Assembly (NCBI RefSeq): GCF_006716815.1
Contig: NZ_VFPS01000002.1
Location: 248,001-312,000, forward strand
DNA from: Microbacterium lacticum
GTDB taxonomy: Bacteria; Actinomycetota; Actinomycetes; Actinomycetales; Microbacteriaceae
Length of the DNA stretch: 64,000 nt
Direction of reading: 5' to 3'
Below the pieces are notes generated by a model that worked only from the letters and a program-made list of their open reading frames with translations, was not told the origin of the DNA and ran no database searches. Shown piece after piece: positions 1 through 11,800 of the stretch. How positions within the stretch are numbered: the stretch's first letter is position 1; each line of letters starts with the position of its first letter. Both the position numbers and the translations under genes were made by a program.

Positions 1-2197
<2,197 letters not shown>

Positions 2198-2312
2198 GTG
2201 GCGTCCTTTCTCCGATGCACACCATACACACGTGCCGCACATGAAGTGGCTGTGAGCGGCCGGAGCTTTCTCCGCAGGCGAAGCGCCGCGCACGGGGGTG
2301 CTGCTGCGCGCG

Positions 2313-2642
2313 TCACGGCTCGGCGCCGGGTGCGGGGCCCGCCCGGGCACGCGCCTCGGCGGCGAAGGCGCCCGCCCCGACGCGCACCCGCACCGTCGCA
2401 GCGAGGGCGTCGAGGTCGCACACCAGGAGGGCTGCGCCGGCCGCCGCCGCGACCTGTTCGGCCCGCTCGCACGGTGAACCGGTGACCGCACCGGAGGCGG
2501 CGTCGGCGGCGGCGAGGGCCGCGGCGTCCGCCGCCCCCGACGCCCGCGCCGCGCGGATCGACGCTGCGCCTGCGACCCCGCCCGAGAACGCGAGCGTCGC
2601 GGCGACGGCGAGCGCGCCGAGCGCCACGGTCGACCCCGCCAT
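2313..2642 (-). CDS. Rv3654c-like secreted TadE-associated protein
   Basis: Small protein of 109 residues, last gene of the Tad cluster. An N-terminal hydrophobic segment (ALGALAVAATLAFSGGVAGA) is followed by an Ala-rich helix with paired cysteines (SPCERAEQ and LLVCDLDAL), as in the Rv3654c/TadE-like helicase-secretion neighbour family. The ATG shares one base with the preceding gene's stop (TGATG), so it is probably translationally coupled. Likely a minor pseudopilin or envelope protein exported with the Flp pilus; the function is inferred from context only. A longer in-frame start 87 bases upstream would overlap the TadE-like gene and is not favoured. Confidence 0.75.
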   Translation of the reverse strand: MAGSTVALGALAVAATLAFSGGVAGAASIRAARASGAADAAALAAADAASGAVTGSPCERAEQVAAAAGAALLVCDLDALAATVRVRVGAGAFAAEARARAGPAPGAEP

Positions 2643-2974
2643 CACCGTCCTCCCGACAGCGCGCAGGAGCGGGCCCTGAGGGGCGGCAACGGCAGCGGGA
2701 TGCGGGTCGGCGCAGTCGCCGAGACGCACACGAGGTCGCCGTCGTCGGTGACGGCCTCGACCGCTCCCCCGGCGACGGCCGCGACGATCTCGGCCACGCG
2801 CCCGGCGGGCTCGCCGCGCGCCGCGAGCCGCGCCGCCTGCGCGACCCCCTGTTCGAGCCGCACCTGACGGCCGGCCGCGGCGAGGCTGCCGGCCGTCAGG
2901 GCGATGACGAGCACGACGGCGGGCACGACGACGGCGAACTCGGCCGTGGCCGATCCGCGATCGCCGGCGCGCAT
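2642..2974 (-). CDS. TadE-like pilus assembly protein
   Basis: 110-residue protein with the TadE signature: a short polar N-terminus MRAGDRGSATAEFAVV followed by one transmembrane helix (VVVPAVVLVIALTAGSLAAA) and a periplasmic-side tail with two cysteines. TadE/TadF proteins are pseudopilins of the Flp type IV pilus or related secretion apparatus. It follows the DUF4244 pilin-like gene by two bases and overlaps the next gene, so it sits inside a tight operon. The E of TAEFA is the conserved glutamate next to the processing site in pseudopilins. Confidence 0.82.
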   Translation of the reverse strand: MRAGDRGSATAEFAVVVPAVVLVIALTAGSLAAAGRQVRLEQGVAQAARLAARGEPAGRVAEIVAAVAGGAVEAVTDDGDLVCVSATAPTRIPLPLPPLRARSCALSGGR

Positions 2975-2976
2975 CG

Positions 2977-3255
2977 TCAGGCCACCGTGAGCGCGCGGCG
3001 GACGAGGTCGGTGAGGATGCCTCGCACCTCGTCGGAGCGCATGATCAGAACCAGCAGCCCGGCGAAGGCCACCGCGGCCATGGTCGCGACCGCGTACTCG
3101 GCGGTCGCGGCGCCCGCGTCGTCGGCGAACAGGGTCGCCGCGCGGCGCGATGTCAGCACCGGGAGCGGCCGGAGGGGCGGGAGCGGCGGCAGCGCACCGG
3201 ACGCACGCGTGCCGAACGCCCCGCGCGGCAGGGTGGGGATGAGGGTGAGGGACAT
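2977..3255 (-). CDS. DUF4244 Flp-pilin-like protein
   Basis: 92 residues. A long Pro/Leu/Arg-rich leader (residues 1-45) is followed by DDAGAATAEYAVATMAAV and a single hydrophobic helix, then a short basic tail. This is the DUF4244 family, which resembles the Flp pilin (conserved Glu just before the helix) and is encoded in actinobacterial Tad loci. Probably the major pilin subunit of this cluster. An AGGAG ribosome site lies just upstream of the ATG. Its placement between the F-type membrane gene and the TadE-like gene matches other actinobacterial loci. Confidence 0.82.
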   Translation of the reverse strand: MSLTLIPTLPRGAFGTRASGALPPLPPLRPLPVLTSRRAATLFADDAGAATAEYAVATMAAVAFAGLLVLIMRSDEVRGILTDLVRRALTVA

Positions 3256-3304
3256 AAGGTGACTCCTTCTCTATAGGGATGTGTGGGCACGTGTGGAGGG
3301 CGGA

Positions 3305-4177
3305 TCAGAGCGGCGGCGCCGCACCGGCCATGACCGACAGCAACATCGGTCCGACGCCCAGAAGCAGGAAGGCGGGAAGTGTGCACAGCCCCATCGGCAG
3401 GAGCAGTCGCGCCCCGAGCCTCGCCGCGCGCAGCCGTCCGTCGGTGCGCGCCCGGCGTCGCGCGTCGGTCGCCGAGGAGCGGAGGAGATCCACCGCGGGC
3501 GCGCCGGCGCGCTGCGACAGGGCGAGGATCTCCGCCGTCTCGGCATCGGCCTCTCCGCCGCCGGCCCCAGCGACGACCGCGAGCGCGCGCTCGATCGAGG
3601 CGCCGCTCGACAGGGCGATGGCGACCGTGTCGGCCTGGAGCCCCGGCGGCGGGCCGGCGGGCTGCGCCCGGGCGACGAGCCGGCCGCTCCACCGTCGCGC
3701 GAGGAGCATCAGCACGACGCCCGCGACCAGGCATGCGATCCCGGCGGGCTGCGTGAAGGTCGACAGCACGTCGAATCCGAGCGCGACGCCGAGTCCGATC
3801 GCGACGAGCGGCAGCCACGCGACGAGCCGCGCGGTCGCCGCGGGATCGGCGAGGGCGACGGCCACGTCGTCGCGGGTCTCCTGCGCGTCGCGCAAGGCGT
3901 CGGCGAAGCGGCGCAGGCTCGGCGCGAGCGGCGCGCCGACGGTCTCCGCGACCCGCCAGGCGACGGCGACCTCGCCCCACGCGCCGCCGCGCTCGGCCAG
4001 CACCTCCCCCGTCTCGCGCCCGGCCGCGGCGATCGACACCGCCGTCGCGGCATCATCACCCGAGTCGGCGAGCAGCTGCCACGCGCGCGGGGGCGTGACG
4101 CCCGCTTCGAGGAGGACCGCCAGGCGCTGCACCGAGGCCGCCGCATCGGCGGCATCCATCACCCGCTTCGCACTCAT
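3305..4177 (-). CDS. type II secretion system F family protein (TadB/TadC-like)
   Basis: Inner-membrane platform protein of the Tad secretion machine, 290 residues. The N-terminal half is cytoplasmic (LLEAGVTPPRAWQLLA), followed by a pair of membrane helices near residues 125-170 (LVAWLPLVAIGLGVALGF and GIACLVAGVVLMLLARR), a second GspF-like cytoplasmic domain (IALSSGASIERALAVVAG) and a C-terminal helix. The start ATG overlaps the tadA stop by four bases (ATGA). Only one F-type gene is present; many Tad loci have separate tadB and tadC, so this protein may do both jobs, or a second gene lies elsewhere. Confidence 0.87.
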   Translation of the reverse strand: MSAKRVMDAADAAASVQRLAVLLEAGVTPPRAWQLLADSGDDAATAVSIAAAGRETGEVLAERGGAWGEVAVAWRVAETVGAPLAPSLRRFADALRDAQETRDDVAVALADPAATARLVAWLPLVAIGLGVALGFDVLSTFTQPAGIACLVAGVVLMLLARRWSGRLVARAQPAGPPPGLQADTVAIALSSGASIERALAVVAGAGGGEADAETAEILALSQRAGAPAVDLLRSSATDARRRARTDGRLRAARLGARLLLPMGLCTLPAFLLLGVGPMLLSVMAGAAPPL

Positions 4178-5250
4178 GTGAGCACCTCGACGCCGAGCCG
4201 CCCGTCCTCGAGCACGGGGCGCGCGAAGCCCGCGATGCGGCGCACACCGTCGGTGCCGCGCTCGACGTGCACCACGACGCCGATCGCGCTCACCACCTGC
4301 CGCGCGGTCGCGTGGTCGTCGAGCCCGGCGAGGGCGCCGAGCGCATCGAGGCGGGCGGGCAGGTCGCGGATGCTGCCGGCGTGCACTGTGCCCGCCCCGC
4401 CGTCGTGGCCGGTGTTGAGCGCCATGAGCAGCTCGCGCACCTCCTCGCCGCGGCACTCGCCGACCACCAGGCGGTCGGGGCGCATCCGCAGCGCCTCGCG
4501 CACGAGGCGCGCGAGCGGCACTGCGCCGGCGCCTTCGAGGTTCGGCTGCCGCGCCTCGAGCCGCACGTGGTGCGGGTGCGAGATGCGCAGCTCGGCGACA
4601 TCCTCGATCGTGACGATCCGCTCCGAGGCGGGCACCCGTCCGAGCAGCGCCGCGAGGAGGGTCGTCTTGCCCGCGCCGGTGGCCCCGGTGACGAGCACGT
4701 TCGCGCGCTTCGTGACGAGCGATTCCAGCCGTGCGCCGGTGACCGCGTCGAACATGCCGCGGCGGCCGAGCTCATCGAGATCGGGAACGTCGACGTCGGG
4801 CAGGCGGATCGAGATCGCCGCCCCCGAGCACGCGACCGGCGGCAGCACGGCATGCACCCGCGCGCCGTGCTCCCAGCGCACGTCGACGAGCGGCGTGCCG
4901 TCGTCGAGGTGCCGACCGCCCACCCCGATGAGCGCGACGGCGAGCGTCCGCAGCTCGTCGGCGCCGGCCCGCCACCCCGCGACCTGCTCGACGCCGCGTC
5001 CACGGTCGACGAACAGCCCGTCCGTGCCGTTGACGAAGACGTCGGTCACCGCGGGATCGGAGAGCACGTCGCGCAGCGGCTCGAGCGCGGGATGGTCGGG
5101 CAGCTCGCGCCGGCGCAGCTCACGGCGAGGCGACTCCGTCGACGCGCGAGCCCCGGCCTCGGCCACCGCGTCGCGCCGCGGCACCGGGGCCGGGCCGGCG
5201 CGACGCACGGCTTCGGGGACGCGGGGGCTGACGACGAACGCTTCGGACAT
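4174..5250 (-). CDS. tadA: TadA-family secretion ATPase
   Basis: Hexameric AAA-type ATPase that powers Flp pilus assembly or Tad secretion from the cytoplasmic face. 358 residues from the ATG chosen at the start of MSEAFVVSPRVPEA; a longer frame exists but gives unconserved sequence. Walker A is TGATGAGKTTLL (Lys195); the Walker B/Asp box region follows with IEDVAELRISHPHHVRLEAR, and the His-box segment is GECRGEEVRELLMALNTGHD. First gene of the operon tadA-tadB-DUF4244-tadE-Rv3654c-like. The CpaE/Ssd-like gene that often precedes tadA in actinobacteria is missing here. Confidence 0.93.
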   Translation of the reverse strand: MSEAFVVSPRVPEAVRRAGPAPVPRRDAVAEAGARASTESPRRELRRRELPDHPALEPLRDVLSDPAVTDVFVNGTDGLFVDRGRGVEQVAGWRAGADELRTLAVALIGVGGRHLDDGTPLVDVRWEHGARVHAVLPPVACSGAAISIRLPDVDVPDLDELGRRGMFDAVTGARLESLVTKRANVLVTGATGAGKTTLLAALLGRVPASERIVTIEDVAELRISHPHHVRLEARQPNLEGAGAVPLARLVREALRMRPDRLVVGECRGEEVRELLMALNTGHDGGAGTVHAGSIRDLPARLDALGALAGLDDHATARQVVSAIGVVVHVERGTDGVRRIAGFARPVLEDGRLGVEVLT

Positions 5251-5399
5251 GCCCCGACGGTAGGCGTCGGGGCCGCGCCCGAACCGCCCGCGGGCCGCAT
5301 CGGTGGACAGTTCGCCGATCGGGCCCGTTGGGGAGGAGGCGATGAGGACCGCGGACCGCACACGGCAGAAGAGCCGTCAGCACCGCGCAGAAAGAGAAG

Positions 5400-5433
5400 G
5401 GCGGCATCCCATTGGGGGGAATGGGATGCCGCC
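5400..5433. repeat. perfect 14-bp stem-loop with G6 loop
   Basis: Left arm 5400-5413 (GGCGGCATCCCATT) pairs perfectly with 5420-5433 around a loop of six G on the plus strand (six C on the minus strand). On the minus strand it is followed by CTTCTCTTTCT, which would suit an intrinsic terminator or attenuator ahead of tadA. On the plus strand no T-run follows. Confidence 0.8.
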
Positions 5434-5436
5434 TCA

Positions 5437-5467
5437 CGCAGTGCCCCATTGGGGGGTGGGCACTGCG
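5437..5467. repeat. second stem-loop sharing the CCATTGGGGGG motif
   Basis: Arms CGCAGTGCCC (5437-5446) and GGGCACTGCG (5458-5467) form a perfect 10-bp stem with an 11-base loop that contains CATTGGGGGG, the same core as the neighbouring hairpin. The pair lies between divergent genes, where a normal gene-end terminator is not expected. Confidence 0.75.
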
Positions 5468-5684
5468 ACGCCAGAATCAGAAGTTCGGCCGCTCAAGAGC
5501 ATACGCACGAATCGTCCGCCGTCCGTACGTAAGAGGCGCGCCACGCGGAGATATATCGGTCCGGCGCGTCGTCGCGCGCTCCCTACTATCGGCGGTAGTG
5601 ACCGCCGGAGCGCTGTGACTAGATAGCTGAATCGTCCCGAAGACCGTCCTCATTCGGGAGCCTTGCCGCAAAGGAGCGCGCCAG

Positions 5685-7641
<1,957 letters not shown>

Positions 7642-7649
<8 letters not shown>

Positions 7650-7950
7650 TGCCCTCGCCCCACTGACGCGGCGCATCGAGGGCCTCGCCGAGCGCGAGGC
7701 CCCGTGGGGTGAGCTCGTATGCGCGGGTGTTGTGCTTGAGCGGGATCCGGCGCAGCACCTCGGCCTGCTCGAGTTCGCGCAGGCGCGTCGCGAGGATGTT
7801 GGTCGGGATGCCGAGCTCTCGCTGCAGATCCCCATAGCGCAGCGCACCCTCGCGCAGGCGGTCGACGATGAGCAGCGCCCACCGCTGCCCGACGACGCCG
7901 AGGGCCGCGTCGAGCCCGCCCGGCCGGTCGGGGAGGTCGCCGTCGCTCAC
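7642..7950 (-). CDS. HxlR-family winged-helix regulator
   Basis: 102-residue transcription factor of the MarR-like HxlR family. The winged helix covers most of the protein, with the family landmarks GQRWALLIVDRL, the recognition region LQRELGIPTNILATRLRELE and a wing before YELTPRG. The usual N-terminal cysteine of redox-sensing members is absent. The start overlaps the end of the VOC gene by four bases, so the two are co-transcribed, and a perfect palindrome upstream of the VOC gene is the likely autoregulatory operator. The 3' end overlaps acs by eight bases in convergent orientation. Confidence 0.9.
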
Positions 7951-8351
7951 GCCGACGCAGGGTGCTCCGGCTCCGCCCAGAACGGCGAGTAGTGATAGCC
8001 CTCCGGATCGTCGAACTGTCCCTGGTACATGAACCCGTAGTCGTCGGTGTCGCCGATGCGGGCGCCCGCCTTCTCGGCGCGGTCCAGCAGGGCATCCACC
8101 TCTTCACGACTGTCCAGCGCCCACGAGAGGGTGACGGGGGACGGTGTGCCGGACCCCCCGACGAGGTCTTCCGTGCCGCCGACGGCCGCATAGGCGGCAC
8201 GTGTGCCCGCCATGAGGAGCTTGTCGTCGTCGAGGACGAAGCACGCCGTGTTGTCGTCGGATATGGCCTCGTTCATGGTCAGACCGAGGGCGGAATAGAA
8301 GGCCTTGGCGCGCACGACGTCGTCGACCGGGAAACTCACGAAGATATTCAT
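7947..8351 (-). CDS. VOC-fold (glyoxalase/bleomycin resistance type) protein
   Basis: 134 residues with the vicinal-oxygen-chelate beta-alpha-beta-beta-beta layout: MNIFVSFPVDDVVRAKAFY at the N-terminus, FVLDDDKLLMAG in the first half, and FDDPEGYHYSPFW at the C-terminus. Single-domain members act as dimers in metal-dependent isomerase, dioxygenase or drug-binding roles; the substrate cannot be predicted. Co-transcribed with the HxlR regulator that follows, so it is probably induced by an electrophile or aromatic compound sensed by that regulator (inference). The ATG is nine bases from the operator palindrome. Confidence 0.88.
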   Translation of the reverse strand: MNIFVSFPVDDVVRAKAFYSALGLTMNEAISDDNTACFVLDDDKLLMAGTRAAYAAVGGTEDLVGGSGTPSPVTLSWALDSREEVDALLDRAEKAGARIGDTDDYGFMYQGQFDDPEGYHYSPFWAEPEHPASA

Positions 8352-8359
8352 GACGCGGT

Positions 8360-8376
8360 ACTTGCAAAATGCAAGT
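8360..8376. promoter_or_regulatory. HxlR-type operator palindrome
   Basis: Perfect inverted repeat ACTTGCA-aaa-TGCAAGT, extended by outer T/A, directly upstream of the VOC-HxlR pair. The ACTT...AAGT pattern is typical of HxlR-family operators. A TTGACG hexamer (minus strand, 8386-8381) lies just upstream as a possible -35 element, so binding would block the promoter. Confidence 0.75.
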
Positions 8377-8412
8377 AACACGTCAAGACCCCGAGCGATG
8401 ACGGCTGCGGAT

Positions 8413-8874
8413 TCACTCCCAGGCGAAGACGACCTCGACCTCGACGGGCGAGTCGAGCGGCAGCACGGGCACCCCGACCGCGGAGCGCGCGTGCCGCCCG
8501 GCATCGCCGAAGACATCGCCGAGCAGCTCGCTCGCGCCGTTGATCACCCCGGGCTGGCCCGTGAAGTCGGGAGTGGATGCCACGAAGCCGGTGACCTTCA
8601 CGACGCGGGTGAGCCGGTCGACTCCCCCGACCGCGGCGGCCGCGGCGGCGATCGCGTTGAGCGCGCACTGACGCGCGTAGCCGTAGGCCGCGGATGCCTC
8701 GACGCCGCCCCCGACCTTGCCGGTGGCCGGCAGCGCGCCCGCCACCATCGGCAGCTGTCCGGACGTGTAGACGAGGTCGCCGTGCACCGTGGCGGGGATA
8801 TACGCGGCGACGGGCGGGACGACCGACGGCAGCTCGATGCCGAGTTCGGCGAGCCGCGCGGCGACGGCGCTCAC
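8413..8874 (-). CDS. RidA family (YjgF/YER057c/UK114) protein
   Basis: 153 residues. RidA proteins are trimeric cytoplasmic enzymes that hydrolyse reactive enamine/imine intermediates made by PLP enzymes. Seen here: GDLVYTSGQLPMVAGALP, a run of helix NAIAAAAAAVGGVDRL, and the C-terminal PVEVEVVFAW strand. The conserved catalytic Arg of the R(N)CALNI motif appears as YARQCALNAIAA, where the arginine precedes the motif, as in many RidA-like subgroups. The GTG start overlaps the stop of the DUF4177-like gene by four bases; this pair is commonly linked in actinobacteria. Confidence 0.9.
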   Translation of the reverse strand: MSAVAARLAELGIELPSVVPPVAAYIPATVHGDLVYTSGQLPMVAGALPATGKVGGGVEASAAYGYARQCALNAIAAAAAAVGGVDRLTRVVKVTGFVASTPDFTGQPGVINGASELLGDVFGDAGRHARSAVGVPVLPLDSPVEVEVVFAWE

Positions 8875-9107
8875 GCGTGCCCCTCGCCCTCGAACTGCTG
8901 GGCGGCGACCGCCGCTGCGCCGAGGCCCGCGTTCGCGGCGCCGGCCGCGCCCGCGCCGCCGACGGGGCGCTTGAAGTAGGCCACGAGGCCCCCCTCGGGT
9001 CCGGTGACGACCTGCACCAGCTCCCATCCCTGCTTGCCCCAGTTGTTGAGGATGGCGGCGGTGTTGTGGATGAGCAGGGGCGTGGTGAGGTATTCCCACG
9101 TGGTCAT
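8871..9107 (-). CDS. DUF4177-like small protein
   Basis: 78-residue protein of unknown function. The N-terminal half matches the DUF4177 pattern: MTTWEYLTTPLLIHN, then ILNNWGKQGWELVQVV, a compact beta-alpha-beta unit. The C-terminal third is a flexible Gly/Ala-rich tail ending QQFEGEGHA. Translationally coupled to the RidA gene (GTGA overlap), with an AGGAG-like site (GGAGCC) ahead of the ATG. Divergent from the PBP gene, with about 107 bases between the starts. Confidence 0.8.
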   Translation of the reverse strand: MTTWEYLTTPLLIHNTAAILNNWGKQGWELVQVVTGPEGGLVAYFKRPVGGAGAAGAANAGLGAAAVAAQQFEGEGHA

Positions 9108-9201
9108 AGAAGGCTCCTGTGGCGAGATCGCGGACCGGAAGAGTCGGGCGCTGAGGCCCCGCGAACCCGCGCCCTTCGAGGGTTCGCCCAGGGTTGTCCC
9201 C

Positions 9202-9207
9202 TACGAT
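9202..9207 (+). promoter_or_regulatory. -10 hexamer TACGAT of the PBP gene
   Basis: Ends seven bases before the ATG at 9215, with no ribosome site between them, as expected for a leaderless transcript. Confidence 0.6.
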
Positions 9208-9214
9208 CAAGCCT

Positions 9215-11800
9215 ATGCCTCATCTCAATCGGACGGCCAGCGGTATGCTCGGTGGCCTCGCCGGCCTCGTCGGTCTGAGCGCCGTCGCCGGCGTTCTGGT
9301 GACCGCGACGGTGACCCCGGCGATCGCCGTCTCGGGTTACGCGGCCTCGAGCGCGCTCGACACCTTCGAGAACATGCCGAGCTTCCTCGAGATCGACCCG
9401 CTGATGCTCCCGACCGAGTTCTACCGCAAGGACAGCGCCGGCAACGACATGCTGATGGCGCAGTTCTACGACCAGAACCGCATCCCGGTGACCTTCGATC
9501 AGGTGAACCCGGTCATGTTCGATGCGATCACCTCCAGTGAGGACAAGAACTTCTACACGCACGGCGGCGTCGACCTCGGCGGCACGATCAGCGCCCTCCT
9601 CGGCAACGCCTCGAGCGGCTCGAACCGCGGTGGCTCGTCGATCACCCAGCAGTACGTGAAGAACGTGCTGCAGCAGAACTGCGAGTCGAAGGCGAAGAGC
9701 AGCGACGAGGTCGAGGCGTGCTTCACGGCGACGACCGTCAACAGCGGCTCCGAGGGGTACCAGCGCAAGCTGCAGGAGATGCGCTACGCGATCCAGCTCG
9801 AGAAGCGCTATTCCAAGGATGAGATCCTTCTCGGCTACCTCAACATCACGAACTTCGGCGGCACGGTCTACGGCATCGGCGCCGCCGCGCAGCACTACTT
9901 CTCCACCGATGCGGCGAACCTGACCATCGCCCAGGCCGCGACGATCGCGGGCATGGTGCAGGCCCCGAACACGTATCGCATCGACGAGCCCGACGGGTCG
10001 ACGCAGGACAGCGCCGGCAACCCGGTCAACAGTGCCGCCGACGGCTACAAGCTGACTCTCGATCGACGCAACTACGTGCTCGACCGCATGCTCGATCTCG
10101 GCAAGATCTCGCAGGCCGAGTACGACGAGGCCTACGCGTCTCCCATCACCCCGCAGGTCACCGAGCGCACGCAGGGCTGCCAGACGGCCGCGGGCGCGGA
10201 GTTCTTCTGCGAGTACGTGCGATCGGTGCTGCTCACCGACCCCGCCTTCGGCGAGGACGACGACGCGCGCGCCGCGAATCTCCGCCGCGGCGGGATGAAG
10301 ATCTACACGACGCTCGACCCCGACCTCCAGCAGTCGGGTCTCAACGCGATCTCGATCGTGCCGGCTCACGTCGACTACATGAACCTCGGTGCCTCCGGCG
10401 TGCAGGTCGAGGTCGGCACCGGCCGCATCCTCTCGATGGTGCAGAACCGTCCGTACTCGATCGAGAACTCCGAGGACCCGAACTCGCCGACGACGCAGGT
10501 AAACTACAACGTGCGGTCGATCAACGGCGGCGGCGGTGGCCACTCCGCCGGATCGACGTACAAGGTGTTCAGCCTGGTCAACTGGCTCGAACAGGGGCAC
10601 TCCGTCAACGAGACCCTCAACGGCCGCGTCGGCACGAAGAAGGTCATCAACTGCGACGGGCAGACGCAGAACGTCGTCTCCAGCAACAGCGGCAACGGCA
10701 TCGGCAACTTCGAGGCCAACCCGGGCTACGTCGGCACCGTCTACAACTTCACGCGCGACTCGCTCAACTCCGGGTTCCTCGCGATGGCCGAGAAGATCTC
10801 CGTGTGCTCGACCAACCAGGTCGCGATGAAGCTCGGCGTCATGACCGGCGACGGCACTCCGCTCGACACGACGAACTTCGGCTACAACGTGCTCGGCGAC
10901 CAGCCGGTCGCCCCGATCGACATGGCGGGCGCTTACGCCTCCATCGCCGCGAACGGCATGCTGTGCCCGGCGAAGGCGATCGACAAGGCGATCAACGCCG
11001 AGGGCGTGGACATCACGCCGCAGACCGCCTGCAACCGTGTCATGACGGAGGCCGTCGCCTCGACCGCCGCCTACACGCTCGAGGGCGTGATGAGGGGCAC
11101 CGGCTCGGGCGCCCGGATCGGCGACGGCGTGCCGGTGTTCGGCAAGACGGGTATCCACGAATACCTGCACACCTGGATGGACGGCTCGTCGACCAAGGTC
11201 GCGACCGTCGTCTGGGTCGGCAACGTCCAGGGCGACGCGCTTCTCAGCGACTACTACGAGAACGGCTACGTCCTCTCCCGCATCCGCAACTCGATCTGGC
11301 CGGAGATGCAGGGCGCGGCGAACGCGAAGTACGGCGGCGACGCCTTCCCCGGCCCCGACTCGGCGCTCACGAAGCGTCAGCTCGCCGACCTGCCGTCGGT
11401 CCTCGGCATGACCGTCGACCAGGCCACCCAGGCGCTGCAAGCCGCCGGATTCTCGGTGACCGTCGGCGATGCGGTCGACGGTGTCGAATCGGCCGGCACG
11501 ATCGTGCAGCAGGGCCCGGGTGCCGGCAGGGTCGCGTCGGGTACGACGATCACGATCCGGCCGAGCAACGGCGAGGGCGTCACCGTGCCCGCCGTCAGCG
11601 GCACCCCCGACCAGGCGGTCGCGGCGCTGCGCGGCGCCGGCTTCGGCAGCACGAGCACCCAGTGCACCGCCGACAGCACCGTCTCCGGGGACAACGATCG
11701 CATCGTCACGGGGACGAACCCGGCCGCCGGCACCGTCGTCAACCGCAACACGCAGATCACCGTCGAGTTCAAGGCGAAGAACTGCGGCGGACGCCCGTGA
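9215..11800 (+). CDS. class A penicillin-binding protein with PASTA domains
   Basis: Bifunctional peptidoglycan glycosyltransferase/transpeptidase anchored in the membrane, 861 residues. An N-terminal helix (residues 10-40) is followed by the GT51 domain, with catalytic Glu109 in EDKNFYTHGGVD and the RGGSSITQQYVKN motif. The transpeptidase has the SxxK serine Ser447 in AGSTYK, SxN as STN, and KTG at Lys644 (FGKTGIH). Two PASTA repeats follow from about residue 725, ending in a cysteine-containing tail. PASTA domains bind muropeptides or beta-lactams. The ATG, not the upstream TTG, is chosen because it sits seven bases after TACGAT. Co-transcribed with the overlapping metallophosphoesterase gene. 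Confidence 0.95.
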   Translation: MPHLNRTASGMLGGLAGLVGLSAVAGVLVTATVTPAIAVSGYAASSALDTFENMPSFLEIDPLMLPTEFYRKDSAGNDMLMAQFYDQNRIPVTFDQVNPVMFDAITSSEDKNFYTHGGVDLGGTISALLGNASSGSNRGGSSITQQYVKNVLQQNCESKAKSSDEVEACFTATTVNSGSEGYQRKLQEMRYAIQLEKRYSKDEILLGYLNITNFGGTVYGIGAAAQHYFSTDAANLTIAQAATIAGMVQAPNTYRIDEPDGSTQDSAGNPVNSAADGYKLTLDRRNYVLDRMLDLGKISQAEYDEAYASPITPQVTERTQGCQTAAGAEFFCEYVRSVLLTDPAFGEDDDARAANLRRGGMKIYTTLDPDLQQSGLNAISIVPAHVDYMNLGASGVQVEVGTGRILSMVQNRPYSIENSEDPNSPTTQVNYNVRSINGGGGGHSAGSTYKVFSLVNWLEQGHSVNETLNGRVGTKKVINCDGQTQNVVSSNSGNGIGNFEANPGYVGTVYNFTRDSLNSGFLAMAEKISVCSTNQVAMKLGVMTGDGTPLDTTNFGYNVLGDQPVAPIDMAGAYASIAANGMLCPAKAIDKAINAEGVDITPQTACNRVMTEAVASTAAYTLEGVMRGTGSGARIGDGVPVFGKTGIHEYLHTWMDGSSTKVATVVWVGNVQGDALLSDYYENGYVLSRIRNSIWPEMQGAANAKYGGDAFPGPDSALTKRQLADLPSVLGMTVDQATQALQAAGFSVTVGDAVDGVESAGTIVQQGPGAGRVASGTTITIRPSNGEGVTVPAVSGTPDQAVAALRGAGFGSTSTQCTADSTVSGDNDRIVTGTNPAAGTVVNRNTQITVEFKAKNCGGRP

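Larger units (their letters stand above)
5251..5684. promoter_or_regulatory. 434-bp divergent regulatory region between tadA and acs
   Basis: No convincing protein gene is seen here. It holds two hairpins (listed separately), a TATGCT hexamer on the minus strand near 5500 that could be a -10 element for a transcript running into the hairpins and on to tadA, a CTAC/GTAG inverted repeat at about 5584-5599, and a TAGATA hexamer near 5620 that could serve acs. Short frames exist on both strands, but none has family features, and their composition looks like shadow coding. Confidence 0.5.

Noticed and set aside
3281..5263. 660-codon plus-strand frame across tadA and the F-type gene
   Set aside because: Ser/Arg/Thr-rich shadow spanning two real minus-strand genes.
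5412..5618. 68-codon plus-strand ORF between tadA and acs
   Set aside because: Begins inside a hairpin, no ribosome site and no similarity I can name.
9104..11440. 778-codon minus-strand frame opposite the PBP gene
   Set aside because: Shadow ORF; the PBP on the plus strand has GT51, transpeptidase and PASTA motifs.
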